Shown here one piece after another: positions 17,394 through 25,564 of a stretch of DNA of 40,860 bases. Source of the stretch: Eubacterium sp. (GTDB lineage Bacteria > Bacillota > Clostridia > Lachnospirales > Lachnospiraceae); assembly GCA_024698585.1 (NCBI GenBank), contig JAILRB010000042.1:1-40860 (forward strand), written 5' to 3'. Made by a program: the position numbers and the translations under genes. Below the pieces are notes generated by a model. The model saw only the letters and a program-made list of their open reading frames with translations. It had not been told where the DNA came from and ran no database searches. The first letter of the stretch is position 1, and every line of letters starts with the position of its first letter.

Positions 17394-18746
17394 GTGAGTG
17401 GTATTGATTGGTTATCAGTAGCGGCACTGGTGGTAGTGCTGGCACTGTTTGTAGGAATCTATTATTTGAAAAACAAGGTTGATTTTACAATCTTGACCTT
17501 AGGAACTTTAGTAGCAGGTGTGATTGTAGGGGCAATATTTAGCGGACATACCACATGGATCACACCGATAGGAAAAATATACGTTAGCGTATTAAATGCA
17601 CTGGTAACGCCACTGATTATTGTGGCGATTATCAGCAGCATCACATCTTTATCCAATACAGCACAGTTAAAGGGAATCGGACTTCGTTCCATTATTACAT
17701 TATTATCCACAACATTATTGTCCATCATCCTGGCGTTGGGATTAGGACTGACCTTTGGAATCGGAAGAAATTCCTATCTTTCCCTGGACGGAATTGATGC
17801 CAGCACATTCCAGGCGAAGGTGACATCTTTTTCGGAAGTGCTGATTGGATTTTTCCCAAGAAACGTGATATCGGATATCTCTGAGGAAAACACTATTCCG
17901 GTCATTCTGTTTGCACTTTTAATTGCAGTATCTTATGTTCTGGTTGCAAACAAGACTCCGGAAAAGGTGAAGCCGTTTAAGGATTTTATTGAAGCATTCA
18001 AGGAAATAATTTTTAAGGCATTGGATTTCATCATCGGCTTAACACCGTATGCAGTACTTTCCCTGATTGCAACAAGTATTGGAAACGGATTAAGTAAATC
18101 AGGAATCATCTGGTCTTTACTGGTATTATTGCTTGTTTCCTTTATCGCATTTATCATAGACATCTGGTTTATTAATGGAGTATTGATTTCCGTCTTTGCA
18201 AAATTGAATCCGGTGAAGTTCTTTAAGAAGATTATTCCGGCCCAGGTCATTGCATTCTCTACGCAATCCAGTGCAGGAACTTTGCCGGTGGCAACTGAAA
18301 TCCTGACAGATAAAATCGGGGTGGATGGAAGTGTAGCCAATGTAACCACTCCTCTTGGTACAACCATCGGAATGCCTGGATGTGCAGGAATCTGGCCGGT
18401 ACTTTTGGCAGTTTATGGAATTAACGGATTACAGCTTCATTACGGACTTGGAAATTATTTATTACTGATTGTTGTGGCATTATTCGTTTCCTTAGGAACT
18501 GCCGGAGTACCCGGAACAGCTACCATTACTACGGCAAGTGTATTGACTGTATTGGGACTTCCATTGGAAATCATCGTATTGACGATTCCAATCTCAGCAT
18601 TGGCTGACACCGGAAGAACAGCGACCAATATCACAGGAGCAATTGTATCGGCAACCATTGTAGGACGACAGGAAAATAAATTAGACGATACTATTTTTGA
18701 ACAATCAGGAACCGTGCAGTCTTCGAAAGAAGCAGCAACTGCATAG
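17394..18746 (+). CDS. tcyP: L-cystine (TcyP-like) cation symporter
   Basis: 450 residues with eight or more membrane helices, of the dicarboxylate/amino acid:cation symporter family. Conserved segments are TTPLGTTIGMPGCAGIWP, GTAGVPGTATITTAS and DTGRTATNITGA, the last giving the substrate-binding hairpin and helix regions. The family also carries glutamate, aspartate or serine; TcyP is preferred because the closest resemblance by eye is to that subgroup and because of the sulfur-gene context. The start is GTG at 17394 after AAAGGAGA. It is 14 bp downstream of the secreted thioredoxin-like gene and 15 bp upstream of the next ORF, so it is central to the operon. Confidence 0.82.
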   Translation: MSGIDWLSVAALVVVLALFVGIYYLKNKVDFTILTLGTLVAGVIVGAIFSGHTTWITPIGKIYVSVLNALVTPLIIVAIISSITSLSNTAQLKGIGLRSIITLLSTTLLSIILALGLGLTFGIGRNSYLSLDGIDASTFQAKVTSFSEVLIGFFPRNVISDISEENTIPVILFALLIAVSYVLVANKTPEKVKPFKDFIEAFKEIIFKALDFIIGLTPYAVLSLIATSIGNGLSKSGIIWSLLVLLLVSFIAFIIDIWFINGVLISVFAKLNPVKFFKKIIPAQVIAFSTQSSAGTLPVATEILTDKIGVDGSVANVTTPLGTTIGMPGCAGIWPVLLAVYGINGLQLHYGLGNYLLLIVVALFVSLGTAGVPGTATITTASVLTVLGLPLEIIVLTIPISALADTGRTATNITGAIVSATIVGRQENKLDDTIFEQSGTVQSSKEAATA

Positions 18747-18761
18747 AAAGGAGTGTTGGAA

Positions 18762-19829
18762 ATGAGAAAGAATAATAAATTCATAAAAAATATTGTAGTA
18801 AGCCTTGTGTTAGTTTCTTCTCTGGTTATTACACAGCCAATCTATGTAAAAACCGTACAGGCTGCGGAAATCGAGGATTGTGATTTAGACGGTTATGATG
18901 ACCATACAGGAAATCCGGTTCCTTGGATTGGATTTGATTCCACAAAGGGCGAAGCCATTCCGGGGGACTGGGACCACTCAACCATTTATAAAAGTGTCAA
19001 GGCATACCAGGATGCTCACAGTAAAAAGGAAGAACCAAAGGAAAAATCCGGAAGTTCTTCTGAAACAAAAAGTAGTGCAGCAGGAAAAAGTACTGTAAAA
19101 GAAAATGGCAGCAACAGTGGTAATCAGAATACTTCTTCTAAGCAGTCTTCTTCCGTGAAAAAGAGCAGTACTGCAAAAAAAAGTACGCCAAAAAAAGAAA
19201 AGGTGGAACCTTCGAAAAAGACAGAAGAAAAAGAGACAGTGACTACAGAGGAAACAACCGAAGAAACCACAGAGACAAAAAAGAAACATAAGAAGAAACA
19301 TAAAAAAGCTGCAGTGACAAAGGATGATTTGAAACAGAAGGAAAATGAAGGACAGGACCTGCAGGAAGAGACAGAACAGAATGAAGAAAGCGAAATTGCT
19401 GTGGGATCCTTTGACATCAATGAGGCAGACGGAAGTATTATTCATGCAGGAAGTAAGCTGATTGTATCCGGAGCAGATTTTGAAGGAAACATCGAAGGCA
19501 TCGAAATTGAAATCCACTCAAAAAATCATATTCATTTAGGATATGCGAATACATTAGAGGATGGAAGTTTTGAATCGCAGGTATCTATACCGGAAACTCT
19601 TCCGGCAGGAAACCATAAAATTGTATTGAAATACCAGGGTAGTGTAATTGCGACAAAGAACATTCAGGTGGGCGAAAAAGTAGCGGATACATTCTTAAGT
19701 GCCTTGACGGTCGGATTCACCGGAGAAAACCAGGGATTGATTCCGGGACTCCTTCTCTTAGCCGGTCTGTTTACAGTAGGAATCCTTACCTTATTAAGCG
19801 GAAGAATTGCAGAAAAAATCAAATCCTAG
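18762..19829 (+). CDS. Secreted, C-terminally membrane-anchored surface protein
   Basis: 355 residues. A signal peptide (about 1-35, ending VQAAE) leads to a short acidic motif DCDLDGYDDHTG resembling a calcium-binding loop. Then comes a long low-complexity Ser/Lys/Thr/Glu linker (about 85-215) with KKKHKKKHKK. A beta-rich Ig-like domain follows (about 225-315: GSKLIVSGADFEGN... LPAGNHKIVLKYQG), and then a C-terminal membrane helix GLIPGLLLLAGLFTVGIL with a short basic tail. The linker would span the wall. The ATG at 18762 has AAAGGAG eight bases upstream; an in-frame GTG at 18753 overlaps that site. No enzyme motif was seen. Its operon suggests a role in sulfur-source capture, which is unproven. 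Confidence 0.75.
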   Translation: MRKNNKFIKNIVVSLVLVSSLVITQPIYVKTVQAAEIEDCDLDGYDDHTGNPVPWIGFDSTKGEAIPGDWDHSTIYKSVKAYQDAHSKKEEPKEKSGSSSETKSSAAGKSTVKENGSNSGNQNTSSKQSSSVKKSSTAKKSTPKKEKVEPSKKTEEKETVTTEETTEETTETKKKHKKKHKKAAVTKDDLKQKENEGQDLQEETEQNEESEIAVGSFDINEADGSIIHAGSKLIVSGADFEGNIEGIEIEIHSKNHIHLGYANTLEDGSFESQVSIPETLPAGNHKIVLKYQGSVIATKNIQVGEKVADTFLSALTVGFTGENQGLIPGLLLLAGLFTVGILTLLSGRIAEKIKS

Positions 19830-19858
19830 TTGACAAGTAGGAGATAACATTTTATAAT
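19830..19858 (+). promoter_or_regulatory. Promoter of the rrf2-gshA operon
   Basis: Consensus TTGACA (19830-19835), 17-bp spacer, consensus TATAAT (19853-19858). The -35 begins just after the stop codon of the preceding gene. Confidence 0.85.
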
Positions 19859-19882
19859 ACCCACTAAGCATATAGGAATTAT
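19854..19882 (+). promoter_or_regulatory. Predicted autoregulatory Rrf2/CymR-type operator
   Basis: ATAATACCCACT, seven bases, then TAGGAATTAT. It is the most symmetrical of the three copies: ATAATACCCA against the complement of TAGGAATTAT differs at two positions. It overlaps the -10 and start site of the regulator's own gene. Confidence 0.78.
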
Positions 19883-19902
19883 GGACGGGAAAGGAGAAGA
19901 CA

Positions 19903-20349
19903 ATGAAAATATCAAAGAAAAGCAGATATGGAATCACAGCGTTAATTGATTTAGCAATCAATTCGAAGGATGGACATGTTGCATTAAGCCATATTGCGGA
20001 ACGAAATGGTATTTCCTTACAGTATTTAGAGCAGGTTTTTGCCGGTCTCAGAAGAGTAGGTATTATAAAAAGTATTAAAGGAGCTCAGGGAGGATATCTG
20101 CTGAATAAACCGTCGAAGAGTATCACAGTGGCAGAAATCATTGAGGCATTAGATGGAACGTATCATATTGACAGTGAGGAAGGAACAAAAAACAGTGAGA
20201 ATCCTGCAATTGCAATTACGCTTCAAACAAGAATCATTGATAAGGTCAATGAAGAGATGGATGCGATTCTTTTAAATATCACATTGGATGATTTGGTGAA
20301 TGATTATAAGAGCAACAATGAATTCAATGAGCAGATGTATTATATCTAA
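19903..20349 (+). CDS. Rrf2-family regulator, CymR-like
   Basis: 148 residues. The Rrf2 winged helix is clear: MKISKKSRYGITALIDLA at the start, ISLQYLEQVFAGLRRVGII as recognition region and KGAQGGYLLNKPSKSITVAEIIEALDG as wing and dimer helix. It contains no cysteine, so it cannot bind an iron-sulfur cluster as IscR does. This fits CymR, which in Bacillus and Staphylococcus represses cysteine uptake and transsulfuration genes together with O-acetylserine thiol-lyase. A palindromic site overlaps its promoter, and the same site is at metE and the leader/cystine operon. The genes downstream are sulfur genes. No cysK is in the window. Confidence 0.87.
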   Translation: MKISKKSRYGITALIDLAINSKDGHVALSHIAERNGISLQYLEQVFAGLRRVGIIKSIKGAQGGYLLNKPSKSITVAEIIEALDGTYHIDSEEGTKNSENPAIAITLQTRIIDKVNEEMDAILLNITLDDLVNDYKSNNEFNEQMYYI

Positions 20350-20378
20350 GAGATAAAATAAATTACCATTCATTTTAT

Positions 20379-20410
20379 AGAGAACTTTAAAAGGTTATTT
20401 AAAGTTCTCT
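20379..20410 (+). terminator. Partial terminator or processing hairpin between rrf2 and gshA
   Basis: AGAGAACTTTAAA (20379-20391) pairs perfectly with TTTAAAGTTCTCT (20398-20410). The trailing sequence is TTCAGC, a poor T-tract. Read-through into gshA is likely, giving more regulator than enzyme message or the reverse. Confidence 0.5.
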
Positions 20411-20441
20411 TTCAGCATAAATAATTGACAGGAGTTTTGGT

Positions 20442-21725
20442 ATGGAAGTTCGGAAACAGTTAATTAATGAATATCTTTTAGAAGGGCAATTTGGTCTGGA
20501 AAAGGAAAGCCTTCGTGTTGACAGGGAAGGCTTTTTGTCTCATACCCCTCATCCCTTCGATGATCTGGTTCAGATTGATCGGGATTTTTGTGAAAATCAG
20601 ATTGAAATTATTACCGGAGTCAATGACAGCGTGGATGATGTATATGATGAATTAAAAAGTTTACATAATCTGGCAGTGGAACGCCTGTACCATCTGGAAT
20701 CCGGTAGGGAATATATCTGGAATTTTTCCAATCCTCCGTTCGTGAAAAGTGAGGAGGACATCCCCATTGCAAAATTCCATGGTCACTTAAAAACAAAGGA
20801 ACGATATCGGGAATATCTTTCCAAAAAATATGGTAGAAGGAAAATGCTGTATTCCGGGATTCATTTTAATTTTTCTTTTTCCAAGCGATACCTGGAGCAG
20901 GCATTCCATGACAGTGGGGAGGAAGATTTTAAGACCTTTAAGGATACATTATATCTGGAACTGGCACAAAAGGTGGTTCGCTACGGTTGGCTCATTGTAT
21001 ATCTGACAGCAGCCAGTCCGCTAATGGATGGTTCGTTTTTAGACTATGAAAAAATCGGGACGGACGTCTTAAGTCCTTATGCATCCGGTCGTTGCAGTGA
21101 AATCGGATATTGGAATCAGTTTGTTCCGATTCTGGACTATTCCAATTTAAGCTCTTATACGGACAGTATGCAGGAATATGTGGATCAGGGACAGCTAAAA
21201 GCGGCAGGAGAGTTGTACTATCCGGTAAGACTGAAACCCTTAGGGGAGAATTCCTTGGAAAACTTAAAGGAGACCGGAGTGAATCATATTGAACTTCGAA
21301 ACATCGATTTAAATCCTTTGGCAGAGATTGGAATTCAGAAGGAAGATATTCATTTCCTTCATCTGCTCCTGGTTTATTTAAATGCATTGGAGTATGAGAC
21401 TCTTGCGGACTTTGAACAGGTGATGTCCATTAAGAATATTAAGGAAGCAGCAAAGTTTAATGATAAAAAAATAGAAATTGAAACCGGATGGGATCAAAAG
21501 AAAAACATCCGGGAACTTACCAAAAAAATCTTAGAGGATATGGAAAACTTTTTCCGTCCTTTCGGAAACCCGGAAACAGAATCAGTTCTGGCATATCAGA
21601 AAAATAAGGTACTCAATGAAAAAGCGCGTTATGCGAAGAAAATCATGCATGCTTTTGAAGGAGGTTATGTGAATCATGGCCTGGAACAATCAAAGGCGTA
21701 TGCAAAACGGGTTTTGGCAAAATAA
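20442..21725 (+). CDS. gshA: Glutamate-cysteine ligase (GshA type 1-like, stand-alone)
   Basis: 427 residues, similar to E. coli GshA and to the N-terminal half of bifunctional GshAB. It joins glutamate and cysteine with ATP to form gamma-glutamylcysteine. Recognised segments are FGLEKESLRVDREGFLSHTP, DFCENQIEIITG, YSGIHFNFSFS and VNHIELRNIDLNP. There is no ATP-grasp GshB domain, and no gshB lies nearby, so the product may be gamma-glutamylcysteine itself unless a second gene exists elsewhere. It is shorter than E. coli GshA by roughly 90 residues, mainly at the C-terminus. The start at 20442 follows ACAGGAG. Confidence 0.87.
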   Translation: MEVRKQLINEYLLEGQFGLEKESLRVDREGFLSHTPHPFDDLVQIDRDFCENQIEIITGVNDSVDDVYDELKSLHNLAVERLYHLESGREYIWNFSNPPFVKSEEDIPIAKFHGHLKTKERYREYLSKKYGRRKMLYSGIHFNFSFSKRYLEQAFHDSGEEDFKTFKDTLYLELAQKVVRYGWLIVYLTAASPLMDGSFLDYEKIGTDVLSPYASGRCSEIGYWNQFVPILDYSNLSSYTDSMQEYVDQGQLKAAGELYYPVRLKPLGENSLENLKETGVNHIELRNIDLNPLAEIGIQKEDIHFLHLLLVYLNALEYETLADFEQVMSIKNIKEAAKFNDKKIEIETGWDQKKNIRELTKKILEDMENFFRPFGNPETESVLAYQKNKVLNEKARYAKKIMHAFEGGYVNHGLEQSKAYAKRVLAK

Positions 21726-21745
21726 AGGAAAAGCAGGAATGAAAA

Positions 21746-22516
21746 ATGTGTGAATTGTTTGGCTACAGTGCAGAAACTAAATATGAAGTCAATGAATACT
21801 TAAAGACTTTTTTTAAGCATAGTCCGAAGAATCCCAATGGATGGGGACTTGCCTGTATGGATGGCAATGAGGCAATGATTGAAAAAGAACCGATTCAGGC
21901 CACGAAAAGCAACTACTTAAAGGAACGTTTGAAGCAGCCGGTTCTATCTCATAATGTGTTTGGACACATTCGGTTTGCCACCATTGGAAATGAAGAGTAC
22001 AGTAATTGCCATCCTTTAAGTGGAAAGGATGCAACGGGGCGACGTTGGACAGTCATCCATAATGGGACAATTTTTGACTTCGAGCCACTGTCTAAATATA
22101 TCAAGGTCCAGGAAGGAACCACGGACAGTGAACGAGTTTTATTGTATATCATAGATAAAATTAATCGGACAGAGACCGAGGATAAACGATTAAGCGGTCG
22201 AGAACGATTTGAAATCATCGATTGTCTGATTGGAAACATGGCAAAAGGAAACAAACTGAATTTTATGATTTATGATGGCGAGTATATGTATGTCCACACG
22301 AATTATAAAGATTCACTTTATTATCTGGAAAAGGAAGGAGCGGTTTTCTTTTCCACAGGACCACTGACCGGAGAGTGCTGGAAAAATGTTCCCTTCACCC
22401 GATTGTTGGCATATAAGAATGGGAAACTGATTTTTACCGGAAAAAGCCATGGACATGAGTATATTGACAGCGAAGAAAACATGCGATTTATTTTTCAGAA
22501 TTATTCACAATTATAA
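21746..22516 (+). CDS. Class II glutamine amidotransferase-like hydrolase (YafJ/EgtC-like)
   Basis: 256 residues. The mature N-terminus would be Cys2 (MCELFGYSAE), the nucleophile of Ntn-type class II amidotransferases, with HIRFATIGN and the HNG motif in VIHNGTI forming the glutaminase pocket. There is no synthase domain, so it should hydrolyse a gamma-glutamyl amide instead of feeding ammonia to a partner domain. It lies 20 bp after gshA. In ergothioneine pathways an EgtC of this type removes glutamate from a gamma-glutamyl-cysteinyl intermediate, but EgtB and EgtD are not seen here. Activity on gamma-glutamyl thiols is a hypothesis. Confidence 0.83.
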   Translation: MCELFGYSAETKYEVNEYLKTFFKHSPKNPNGWGLACMDGNEAMIEKEPIQATKSNYLKERLKQPVLSHNVFGHIRFATIGNEEYSNCHPLSGKDATGRRWTVIHNGTIFDFEPLSKYIKVQEGTTDSERVLLYIIDKINRTETEDKRLSGRERFEIIDCLIGNMAKGNKLNFMIYDGEYMYVHTNYKDSLYYLEKEGAVFFSTGPLTGECWKNVPFTRLLAYKNGKLIFTGKSHGHEYIDSEENMRFIFQNYSQL

Positions 22517-22527
22517 AGGAGAGCAGT

Positions 22528-23679
22528 ATGGCATACGATATTGAGACACGATGTATTCACGGAGAGGAAACACAGGAGGAGCATCCATTTGGAGCTTTAT
22601 CCGTGCCAATCTTTCAGACGGCGACTTTTTCACATCCGGGAATCGGGGAAACAACAGGGCACAATTATACAAGAGAGAGTAATCCTACCCGGGACGAGTT
22701 AGAACGACTGGTTTCTTCTTTGGAAGGCGCTATTGATACGGTAGCCTGTTCCAGCGGAATGGCTGCTATCAGATTGTGTATGGAATTATTTGATTTGGGA
22801 GATCACATTATTTGTACCGATGATTTATATGGCGGATCGGTTCGATTGTTTGATTCTGTTGGAAAAACTCATGGATTGGAATTTTCTTATGTAGACACTT
22901 CGGATATCGAACAAATTAAGGCGGCAATCAAACCGAATACAGCAGCGTTTTATATTGAGACACCAAGTAATCCGACAATGAAGGTAACAGACTTAGAAGC
23001 GGTAATCAAGCTGGCAAAAGAACACAATATTTATGTAGCGGTGGACAATACCTTTTTAACACCGTATTTCCAGAATCCGTTAAAACTGGGAGCGGATGCG
23101 GTTATTCACAGCGGAACAAAATATCTGGGTGGTCACAATGATACGCTGGCAGGTTTTTTCTCCACAAACAATGAATATGTAGCAAATAAATTACGTTTCT
23201 TATATAAAACCACCGGAAGCAATCTGGCACCTTTTGACAGTTTTCTGCTGATTCGTGGAATCAAGACCTTAGGTGTTCGTATGGAACGTTCCGCTGAAAA
23301 CGCACTAAAAATTGCTAATTGGCTGAAAACCCAGGAGAAAATCAAGGAAGTTTATTATGTGGGACTTCCGGAACATCCGGGATATGAAATCAATCAAAAG
23401 CAGGCCAGAGGAGCCGGCGGAATGATTTCCTTCCGTGTGGATTGTAAGGAAACTGCGGAACAAATTTTAGAGCGGGTAAAAATCATTGCCTTTGCAGAAA
23501 GTTTGGGAGGTGTGGAATCCTTAATAACCTATCCAATGACCCAGACCCATGCGGACGTACCGGTAGAAATTCGGGAGAAACTGGGAATTACAGATACACT
23601 GCTTCGAATCTCTGTTGGAATCGAAAGCGCAGAAGATTTAATTGCAGACTTGAATCAGGCATTAAATGGTGAGGAATAG
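22528..23679 (+). CDS. Cystathionine gamma-synthase/gamma-lyase family PLP enzyme
   Basis: 383 residues of the Cys/Met-metabolism PLP family (fold type I). Lys198 in HSGTKYLGGHND is the cofactor lysine. NYTRESNPTRDELE, CSSGMAAI and ETPSNPTMKVTDL are the substrate and phosphate-binding segments. Members act as cystathionine gamma-synthase, gamma-lyase, beta-lyase or O-acylhomoserine sulfhydrylase, and sequence inspection cannot decide which. Followed by a PatB/MalY-type beta-lyase gene 2 bp later, the simplest reading is a synthase making cystathionine from cysteine (MetI/MetB role). A gamma-lyase for the reverse direction remains possible. Confidence 0.88.
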   Translation: MAYDIETRCIHGEETQEEHPFGALSVPIFQTATFSHPGIGETTGHNYTRESNPTRDELERLVSSLEGAIDTVACSSGMAAIRLCMELFDLGDHIICTDDLYGGSVRLFDSVGKTHGLEFSYVDTSDIEQIKAAIKPNTAAFYIETPSNPTMKVTDLEAVIKLAKEHNIYVAVDNTFLTPYFQNPLKLGADAVIHSGTKYLGGHNDTLAGFFSTNNEYVANKLRFLYKTTGSNLAPFDSFLLIRGIKTLGVRMERSAENALKIANWLKTQEKIKEVYYVGLPEHPGYEINQKQARGAGGMISFRVDCKETAEQILERVKIIAFAESLGGVESLITYPMTQTHADVPVEIREKLGITDTLLRISVGIESAEDLIADLNQALNGEE

Positions 23680-23681
23680 AA

Positions 23682-24851
23682 ATGAAATATGATTTTGATC
23701 AGATAATCGACAGAAAAAATACTAACAGTTTGAAATATGATTTTGCCAGGGAACGCGGCATGAGAGAAGACGCCCTTCCTCTTTGGGTGGCAGATATGGA
23801 TTTTCAGACAGCACCGGAAATTCTGGAACGACTGCACCAGGCAGTGGACCACGGGATTTTCGGTTATACAGAAGGTAAGGAACCTTATTTCAATGCAGTA
23901 AAGCATTGGCTTAAGACCTACCATCACTGGGAAGTAAAGAGGAATTGGTTAATTAAGACTCCGGGAATCGTCTTTGCTTTGGCGATGGCGGTAAAGGCCT
24001 ACACGAAAGAAGGGGAAAGCGTTCTCATTCAGCAGCCGGTCTATTATCCGTTCAGTGAAGTCATTGAAGACAATGGACGAAAGTTGATCAATAATTCCCT
24101 GAAAAATATTCAGGGACATTACGAAATCGATTTTGAGGATTTTGAAGAAAAGATTGTGACCCATAATGTGAAATTATTCTTGCTTTGTAATCCATATAAT
24201 CCGGCAGGAAGAGTATGGACGAAAGAAGAGTTAAAACGTATGGGAGAAATCTGTCTGCGCCACGGAGTGATTGTGGTCAGTGATGAAATCCATGCAGACT
24301 TTACTTTTTCCGGATATGAACACACTGTGTTTGCATCTCTGTCGGAAGAAATTGCAGACATTACTGTGACCTGCACCTCGCCAACGAAGACCTTTAATTT
24401 CGCAGGATTGCAGATATCCAACATCTTTATCTCAAATCAAACGTTACGCAGAGCCTTCCGGAAACAGGTGGATGCAGCAGGATACAGTCAGGTAAACACC
24501 ATGGGATTGGTAGCCTGCCAGGCTGCTTACGAGGAAGGAAGACCATGGTTGGAAGCGTTAAAGGAGTATCTGACAGAGAATCTTGATTATGTGAGAAACT
24601 TTTTGAAGGAAGAACTTCCCCAGGTGAAATTGATTGAGCCGGAAGGAACGTATTTAATCTGGCTGGATTTCAGGGAACTGAATTTATCCAAGGAAGCGTT
24701 GGAGGACTTGATTGTCAATAAAGCGAAACTATGGTTAGACAGCGGAGTTATTTTCGGAGAAGATGGCATTGGTTATCAGCGAATCAATATTGCATGTCCG
24801 AGAAAAATTCTGGAGCAGGCAATGAACCAACTGAAAAGTGCAATGGAATAA
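23682..24851 (+). CDS. Cystathionine beta-lyase, PatB/MalY family
   Basis: 389 residues of aminotransferase class I/II fold. The PLP lysine is Lys236 in SPTKTFNFAGLQ. LPLWVADMDF, NPYNPAGRVW and SDEIHADF are hallmarks of the PatB/MalY group, which cleaves C-S bonds of cystathionine or cysteine. It starts 2 bp after the preceding PLP enzyme and shares its transcript. It would release homocysteine for methylation by the MetE of this window. A cysteine desulfhydrase activity giving sulfide is also common in this group. Confidence 0.9.
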   Translation: MKYDFDQIIDRKNTNSLKYDFARERGMREDALPLWVADMDFQTAPEILERLHQAVDHGIFGYTEGKEPYFNAVKHWLKTYHHWEVKRNWLIKTPGIVFALAMAVKAYTKEGESVLIQQPVYYPFSEVIEDNGRKLINNSLKNIQGHYEIDFEDFEEKIVTHNVKLFLLCNPYNPAGRVWTKEELKRMGEICLRHGVIVVSDEIHADFTFSGYEHTVFASLSEEIADITVTCTSPTKTFNFAGLQISNIFISNQTLRRAFRKQVDAAGYSQVNTMGLVACQAAYEEGRPWLEALKEYLTENLDYVRNFLKEELPQVKLIEPEGTYLIWLDFRELNLSKEALEDLIVNKAKLWLDSGVIFGEDGIGYQRINIACPRKILEQAMNQLKSAME

Positions 24852-24907
24852 AAGGTAAAGAACTGAGTCGTTTTGAAGAACGCTTGGTTCTTTACCTTTT
24901 TTTTCTG
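24851..24907 (+). terminator. Intrinsic terminator of the rrf2-gshA-transsulfuration operon
   Basis: AAAGGTAAAGAAC (24851-24863) pairs with GTTCTTTACCTTT (24887-24899), followed by a T-run. An inner CGTT/AACG stem extends the structure. Confidence 0.8.
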
Positions 24908-24934
24908 ACAAATTATAATAAAATAAGATTTTTT

Positions 24935-24958
24935 ATAACATTTGGGGAAAACCACGGA
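24935..24958 (+). promoter_or_regulatory. Possible ECF-type autoregulated promoter
   Basis: ATAACATTT (AAC at 24937-24939) and ACGGAT (CG at 24955-24956) are spaced about as in ECF promoters (an AAC-type -35 and a CG-type -10). No good sigma-A pair precedes the sigma gene. Speculative. Confidence 0.3.
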
Positions 24959-24980
24959 TTATATATTGTGAGAGGTGGAT

Positions 24981-25532
24981 ATGATAGCGCTATATATGGC
25001 CCTCATAGAGGAAGAAGAACAACAGAATAAATTTGAAAAGCTTTACTACAAATACCGAAATCTGATGTACTATATCGCAGAAGAAATATTGCATCATCCC
25101 AAGGATAGTGAAGATGCAGTGCAGGAAGCATTGATTCGCGTGGCAAAGAACATGGAAAAAATTGGAGCAGTGGAAAGTACGGCAACGAAAAATTTTCTTG
25201 GGATTATTACAAAACGGGAAGCTATGAAATTATATGATAAGAGAAAAAAACGGGCAGAAATTGCAGAGTCAGATCTTTCTGTGGAAGAGGATGGGAAGGA
25301 ACTTCGTTTTTTTGACACATACACAAAGGACGGAAGTGATGTACCGGTAAACGAAGTGGCGATGGCTTTGGAAACATTGCCTTATAAGTATCAATCATTA
25401 ATGACTTTAAAATATGTCATGGGGTATTCAGGAAAAGAAATTGCGGAGATTGTAGGAATGTCAGAAAACAATGTGCGGCAGCAGCTGTTTCAGGGACGGA
25501 AATTATTGGAACAACAGCTGGGACAGCATTGA
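24981..25532 (+). CDS. ECF-type RNA polymerase sigma factor
   Basis: About 183 residues with two regions. Sigma-2 (about 15-85) contains LYYKYRNLMYYIAEEIL and the acidic DSEDAVQEALIRVAKN. Sigma-4 (about 125-180) has LPYKYQSLMTLKYVMGYSGK and the helix-turn-helix EIAEIVGMSENNVRQQLFQG. There is no sigma-3. The ATG at 24981 has AGAGG five bases upstream; a GTG at 24975 overlaps that site. A membrane anti-sigma-like protein follows 32 bp later, then secreted proteins, so the signal is probably at the envelope. Confidence 0.88.
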   Translation: MIALYMALIEEEEQQNKFEKLYYKYRNLMYYIAEEILHHPKDSEDAVQEALIRVAKNMEKIGAVESTATKNFLGIITKREAMKLYDKRKKRAEIAESDLSVEEDGKELRFFDTYTKDGSDVPVNEVAMALETLPYKYQSLMTLKYVMGYSGKEIAEIVGMSENNVRQQLFQGRKLLEQQLGQH

Positions 25533-25564
25533 AAACGTAGGAAAGTTTCAGGAAAGGAAAATCA

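Noticed and set aside
18978-19517. 179-codon minus-strand ORF rich in Phe, Leu and Cys
   Set aside because: It is the antisense of a Lys/Glu/Thr-rich linker, which produces long Phe/Leu-rich shadow frames; there is no ribosome site or promoter.
19903-20349. IscR-type Fe-S cluster regulator
   Set aside because: The protein has no cysteine at all, and no isc or suf genes are nearby.
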